This document shows, piece by piece, positions 61,061 through 64,000 of a stretch of 64,000 bases of DNA. The notes beneath the pieces were generated by a model. The model did no database searches. It was not told the origin of the DNA and saw only the letters and a list, made by a program, of their open reading frames with translations. Position 1 is the stretch's first letter; every line of letters starts with the position of its first letter. The stretch is taken from contig CBDBZO010000006.1 of the NCBI GenBank assembly GCA_965213595.1, positions 1,922,001-1,986,000 on the forward strand, read 5' to 3'. Made by a program: the position numbers and the translations under genes. The DNA is from JBCCFC01 sp965213595 (GTDB lineage: Bacteria; Chloroflexota; Anaerolineae; Caldilineales; Caldilineaceae).

Positions 61061-63643
61061 ATGACAACCCTACGCCGCTGTCTTCCTTTGCTCGCCGCGC
61101 TGGCCCTGCTGCTCCCCGCCGCGTCGATGCGGGCGGGCGCGATCCTCGATGGCCCCAACGTCCGCATCACCGACGCGGGCCTGGGTCAATACGATGATGC
61201 CGAGCTGCCCGATCTGGCCGTGCTCGGCAACAGCGTCTACGCCACCTGGCTGGATGATCGCTTCAACGAGCACGCGTCCGTCTTCTTTGCCCGCTCCGCC
61301 GACGGCGGCGCAACGTGGGGCGAGAACGTGCTCGTCAGCGCGCTGCCCTACGACGATTGGGCCAACAACCCCCAAATTGCCGTGCAGCCGGACGGCACGC
61401 TTTGGATTGTCTGGCATCTGTTCTATGCCGCCGATTCCAACGAAGTCAACGACCTGCGCATCGCCCGCTCGACGGACGGTGGCGCGACCTGGACGCGCTA
61501 CGACCTGCGCGACGGGCCGGACGAGGGCGAAGATTTGTGGAAGATGCGGATTGCTGCCGATAAGCAGAACGTCTACATCCTCTACCACGATTACACAAGC
61601 AGCGACGCGGGTGAAGGCTACGAAATCTACCTCGATACGCTCGACGCGGCCACGCTCGATGTAAGTTCGATCCGCATCAATGATGTGCGCCACAGCGCGC
61701 GCCTAAACTCTTCGTTCGAGGACGGGCCGCTGTTGGATTTTGCCCTGCGCGAGACTGAGCGCGGTTCGGTGATATGTGCGGCGTGGGAGGATCAGCGCGA
61801 GCGCTTTGCCATTTTCAGCGCCTGCTCCACCGACGGCGGCGCAACCTTCACACGCCAGCGCGCCCCTCAGCGGGCCGGACGCCGTCAACCCGCACATTGC
61901 CCTCGCGCCGGACGGCACGCTCTACGCCACCTACTCGCTCGACCAGCGATTCCAGATAACAACATCATCCTGCGCAAGTCCAGCGATTTGGGGCAAAGCG
62001 TGGAGCGAGCCGCAGCAGCTAACCAACATCGAAACGCTGCGGATGAAGTCGCGAGCTGGGATTTGGCGGTGGACGGCGGCGGGCAGATTGTGCTGCCCTG
62101 GGTGGAAGCGTTTTACGGGGAGAGCAATCTTAACCTCAGTACGTCGAGCGACGGCGGCGCGAGCTTTGCCACGCTGGTCGAGATCGAGGACGATCAGGGC
62201 GAATACCCCACCGTCTCCGACCAGCGAGAGGTCGCCGTCGCGCTGGGAAGTGGCGAGGGAGCTGACGAGCGCGCCTACATCGCCTGGCGCGACGACCGCA
62301 ACGTGCAGGACGAAATCTGGTTCACCCGCGCCACGCTGGACGGCACGCCGCCTACTGCGCCGACCAACGTGCAGGCCCAGCCCGGCGACACGGTCGTTGG
62401 GCTTTCGTGGCAGGCCGCAACAGATGCCAACGGCGTTTCCGGCTACCGCATCTACCGCGCGCCTGGTAATGGCAGTGGGTCGGCAGACGGGTCGTTTGTG
62501 CAGATTTCGCCGCTGCTGGTGCGCGGTACGGGCTTTGTTGACGTTGGCCTCAGCGCCGACCAGCCCTACCTCTACCAGATTGCCGCCGTGGATGGCACGG
62601 GCAATCTCAGCCCGCGCTCGGCGGTGGTTAGCGCCGCGGCCACCGTTGGCGATGTGCAGCCGAGCGGAACGCTTGTCTACGAGCGCAATGATGCAGTGCG
62701 CCTCAAGCCGCTGGTGGGCGGTGAGGAGAGCGCGATCGCTGATGCATACGAGCCCGTGCTGTCCACGGACGGCACGCGGCTCTACTACCGCAGCGGCGAC
62801 AGCATCGGCGTGCGCTCGGTCGAGGGAAACGGAGCGCTCGGTGAACCGCAGCCCTTCTTCACGCGCGAGGGGCTGGCCGATTTTGACGTAGCCGCCGACG
62901 GTGCGCACTTCGCCATGCTCGTCCAGCGCTTCCAGGCCAATCTCAACAGCGGCGGCTGCTTTGTCTTCGAGCCGATCTATGCCAGCGCGTCGCAGGATTT
63001 GTACACCGACCAGTACAACTACTCATCCTACGTCTCGATCTCAGCGGATCGGCGCTGGATGGCCTACCGCTACGACGGCTTTTGCACCATCAACGCCAGC
63101 GGCTTCACCGAGCCGGGTGATTTCTGTATCGCCAACCTCAGTACACAGGAAAAGAAGTGCATCGAGGGGGCCAACGTCGACGGCTCGGATTTTGCGCCCA
63201 GCGGCAGCGACCTCGTCTTCGCCTCGCCCGCCAGCGGCCAGCACGAAATCTGGCGCGCACAGGTGGCGGACGACGGCTCGCTCGTCAACCCCGTGCAGCT
63301 GACCAGTGGCCCCGCCAACCAGCCCGCCGACAACCCGCGCTTCTCCAGCGACGGCCAGTGGATTACCTTCCAGCGCGACGTAAACCCGGATACGGCGGAC
63401 GACGCCGAGGAGTGGCGCTTGTTCGCCGTGCGCGCCGACGGCACGTCGCTGCGCGATCTCGGCGTCGCGGGCGAGGAGCCGGTGTTGCTGAGCGGCGGCA
63501 GCGCGCCTGACGCCACGTCGACGCCCGCGCCGGGCACAACGCCCGCGCCGCAGCCTACGGCTCAACCAACCAGCGGCCCCACGCCCACGCCGCTGCCGGA
63601 GGGTGTCGGCACGCGGACCTACCTGCCGGTGGTGGCGCGGTGA
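61061..63643 (+). CDS. Secreted BNR-propeller / fibronectin III / PD40-propeller protein, frameshift-damaged
   Basis: 860 residues from the ATG at 61061, which opens a signal peptide (RRCLPLLAALALLLPAASMRAGA); frames further upstream are not conserved. Residues about 30-420 are a sialidase-type propeller with BNR repeats such as SADGGATWGENVLVS and STDGGATWTRYDL. A fibronectin III unit covers about 427-520 (PPTAPTNVQAQPGDTVVGLSW). About 530-790 are TolB/PD40-like repeats (FAPSGSDLVFASP, PRFSSDGQWITFQRD). A Pro/Thr linker and the tail YLPVVAR end it. Between about 61858 and 62042 the conserved reading jumps to the +1 frame and back twice, leaving nonsense such as QPAHCPRAGRHALRH; the net frame is kept. 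These are either sequence errors or real lesions. Confidence 0.85.
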   Translation: MTTLRRCLPLLAALALLLPAASMRAGAILDGPNVRITDAGLGQYDDAELPDLAVLGNSVYATWLDDRFNEHASVFFARSADGGATWGENVLVSALPYDDWANNPQIAVQPDGTLWIVWHLFYAADSNEVNDLRIARSTDGGATWTRYDLRDGPDEGEDLWKMRIAADKQNVYILYHDYTSSDAGEGYEIYLDTLDAATLDVSSIRINDVRHSARLNSSFEDGPLLDFALRETERGSVICAAWEDQRERFAIFSACSTDGGATFTRQRAPQRAGRRQPAHCPRAGRHALRHLLARPAIPDNNIILRKSSDLGQSVERAAAANQHRNAADEVASWDLAVDGGGQIVLPWVEAFYGESNLNLSTSSDGGASFATLVEIEDDQGEYPTVSDQREVAVALGSGEGADERAYIAWRDDRNVQDEIWFTRATLDGTPPTAPTNVQAQPGDTVVGLSWQAATDANGVSGYRIYRAPGNGSGSADGSFVQISPLLVRGTGFVDVGLSADQPYLYQIAAVDGTGNLSPRSAVVSAAATVGDVQPSGTLVYERNDAVRLKPLVGGEESAIADAYEPVLSTDGTRLYYRSGDSIGVRSVEGNGALGEPQPFFTREGLADFDVAADGAHFAMLVQRFQANLNSGGCFVFEPIYASASQDLYTDQYNYSSYVSISADRRWMAYRYDGFCTINASGFTEPGDFCIANLSTQEKKCIEGANVDGSDFAPSGSDLVFASPASGQHEIWRAQVADDGSLVNPVQLTSGPANQPADNPRFSSDGQWITFQRDVNPDTADDAEEWRLFAVRADGTSLRDLGVAGEEPVLLSGGSAPDATSTPAPGTTPAPQPTAQPTSGPTPTPLPEGVGTRTYLPVVAR

Positions 63644-63718
63644 TAATAGACAAATTTTGCTGACGTACGGGTTGCAGCGCAGCGGTAGCGCCCTTTCGGA
63701 ATAGGCTCTCCAGCGTGG

Positions 63719-64000
63719 TCAAGCGCGGCTCCACGCCTTGCGCACCAGCTCGGCACAGGCCAGCAGCCAGCGCCGGTCGCCCTCGATTTGCAGCGTAATT
63801 GTTCCATCGTAGCGGAAGGATTGCAGATCGCGCAGCGTGCGGGCCAGGTCGATGCCGCCGGACGGGGGCACGCCAAAGGGGAGGTGCTCATCGCGCGTGC
63901 CGTCGTTGTCGGAGAGGTGAACGTGGGCCAGCCGGTCGCCGAGGGCGAAGAGGTAGTCGCGCGCGAGATTGTTGGTGGGGGCGAGGTTGCAGTGGCCCAC
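63719..64000 (-). CDS. Sugar phosphate isomerase/epimerase, C-terminal part (runs off the window)
   Basis: The frame is open to the window edge, so only the last 93 or so residues are seen. LAHVHLSDNDGTRDEHLPFGVPPSGGIDLARTLRDLQSFRYDGTITLQI is the final part of the xylose-isomerase-like TIM barrel: HVHLSDN has a metal-binding His, and the loop with DEHLPFG and the final strand are typical. It is convergent with the propeller protein; 75 nt without a gene lie between. Substrate unknown. Confidence 0.85.
   Translation of the reverse strand: MGHCNLAPTNNLARDYLFALGDRLAHVHLSDNDGTRDEHLPFGVPPSGGIDLARTLRDLQSFRYDGTITLQIEGDRRWLLACAELVRKAWSRA

Overview
The window is about 60 % GC. Its gene content fits a chemoheterotrophic member of the Chloroflexota, probably of the Caldilinea/Anaerolineae kind: many lipoprotein or Tat solute-binding proteins for sugars and peptides, secreted proteins ending in an LPVVA(K/R) tail, and many intergenic palindromes. 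This placement is inference from gene content; there is no rRNA or other marker gene in view.

1-5146: the downstream half of a CRISPR-Cas locus. The end of cas6 is followed by cas4, cas1, cas2, a leader and an array of 28 repeats with 27 spacers, closed by an intrinsic terminator that faces inward on the minus strand. The order cas6-cas4-cas1-cas2 suggests type I-D, but the effector genes lie outside the window. 5197-16770: mostly single genes: L-rhamnose mutarotase, a peptide-type binding lipoprotein, a Nif3-like protein, a TIM-barrel isomerase preceded by a broken antitoxin, a Crp/Fnr regulator, an SDR dehydrogenase, a lipoprotein joining an esterase to a beta-propeller, an MFS transporter and a YceI lipoprotein.

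17217-25838: a dipeptide/oligopeptide ABC system with two paralogous binding proteins, cut from its two permeases by an IS630-type element and followed by a beta-lactamase-fold hydrolase and two unrecognised overlapping genes. 25847-36000: a region rich in small mobile or repeated DNA. It holds a four-helix-bundle gene between inverted repeats, an M81 peptidase, a sarcosine-oxidase-like flavoenzyme, a 2-hydroxyacid dehydrogenase, two PAP2 phosphatases, an SpoU methyltransferase and a Gfo/Idh dehydrogenase. Three copies of a ~187-bp MITE and an IS701-family element with a clean CTAA target duplication lie among them.

36133-48467: sugar uptake and sugar-acid catabolism. One ABC system alternates two paralogous binding proteins with two permeases. 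Two near-duplicate enolase-superfamily acid-sugar dehydratases are divergent from a second complete binding protein/permease/permease operon. No ATPase is present for any ABC system, so a shared ATPase encoded elsewhere is likely.

48585-55964: universal stress protein and SulP anion transporter, an epimerase, a glycerophosphodiesterase, a hydrolase fragment, a GNAT acetyltransferase, another epimerase and an RraA-like protein. 55965-64000: a large intergenic region with a candidate small RNA (promoter plus intrinsic terminator), a 1367-residue secreted subtilisin whose C-terminal beta domain is split by a large insertion, a secreted BNR/FnIII/PD40 protein with compensating frameshifts, and the end of a sugar isomerase.
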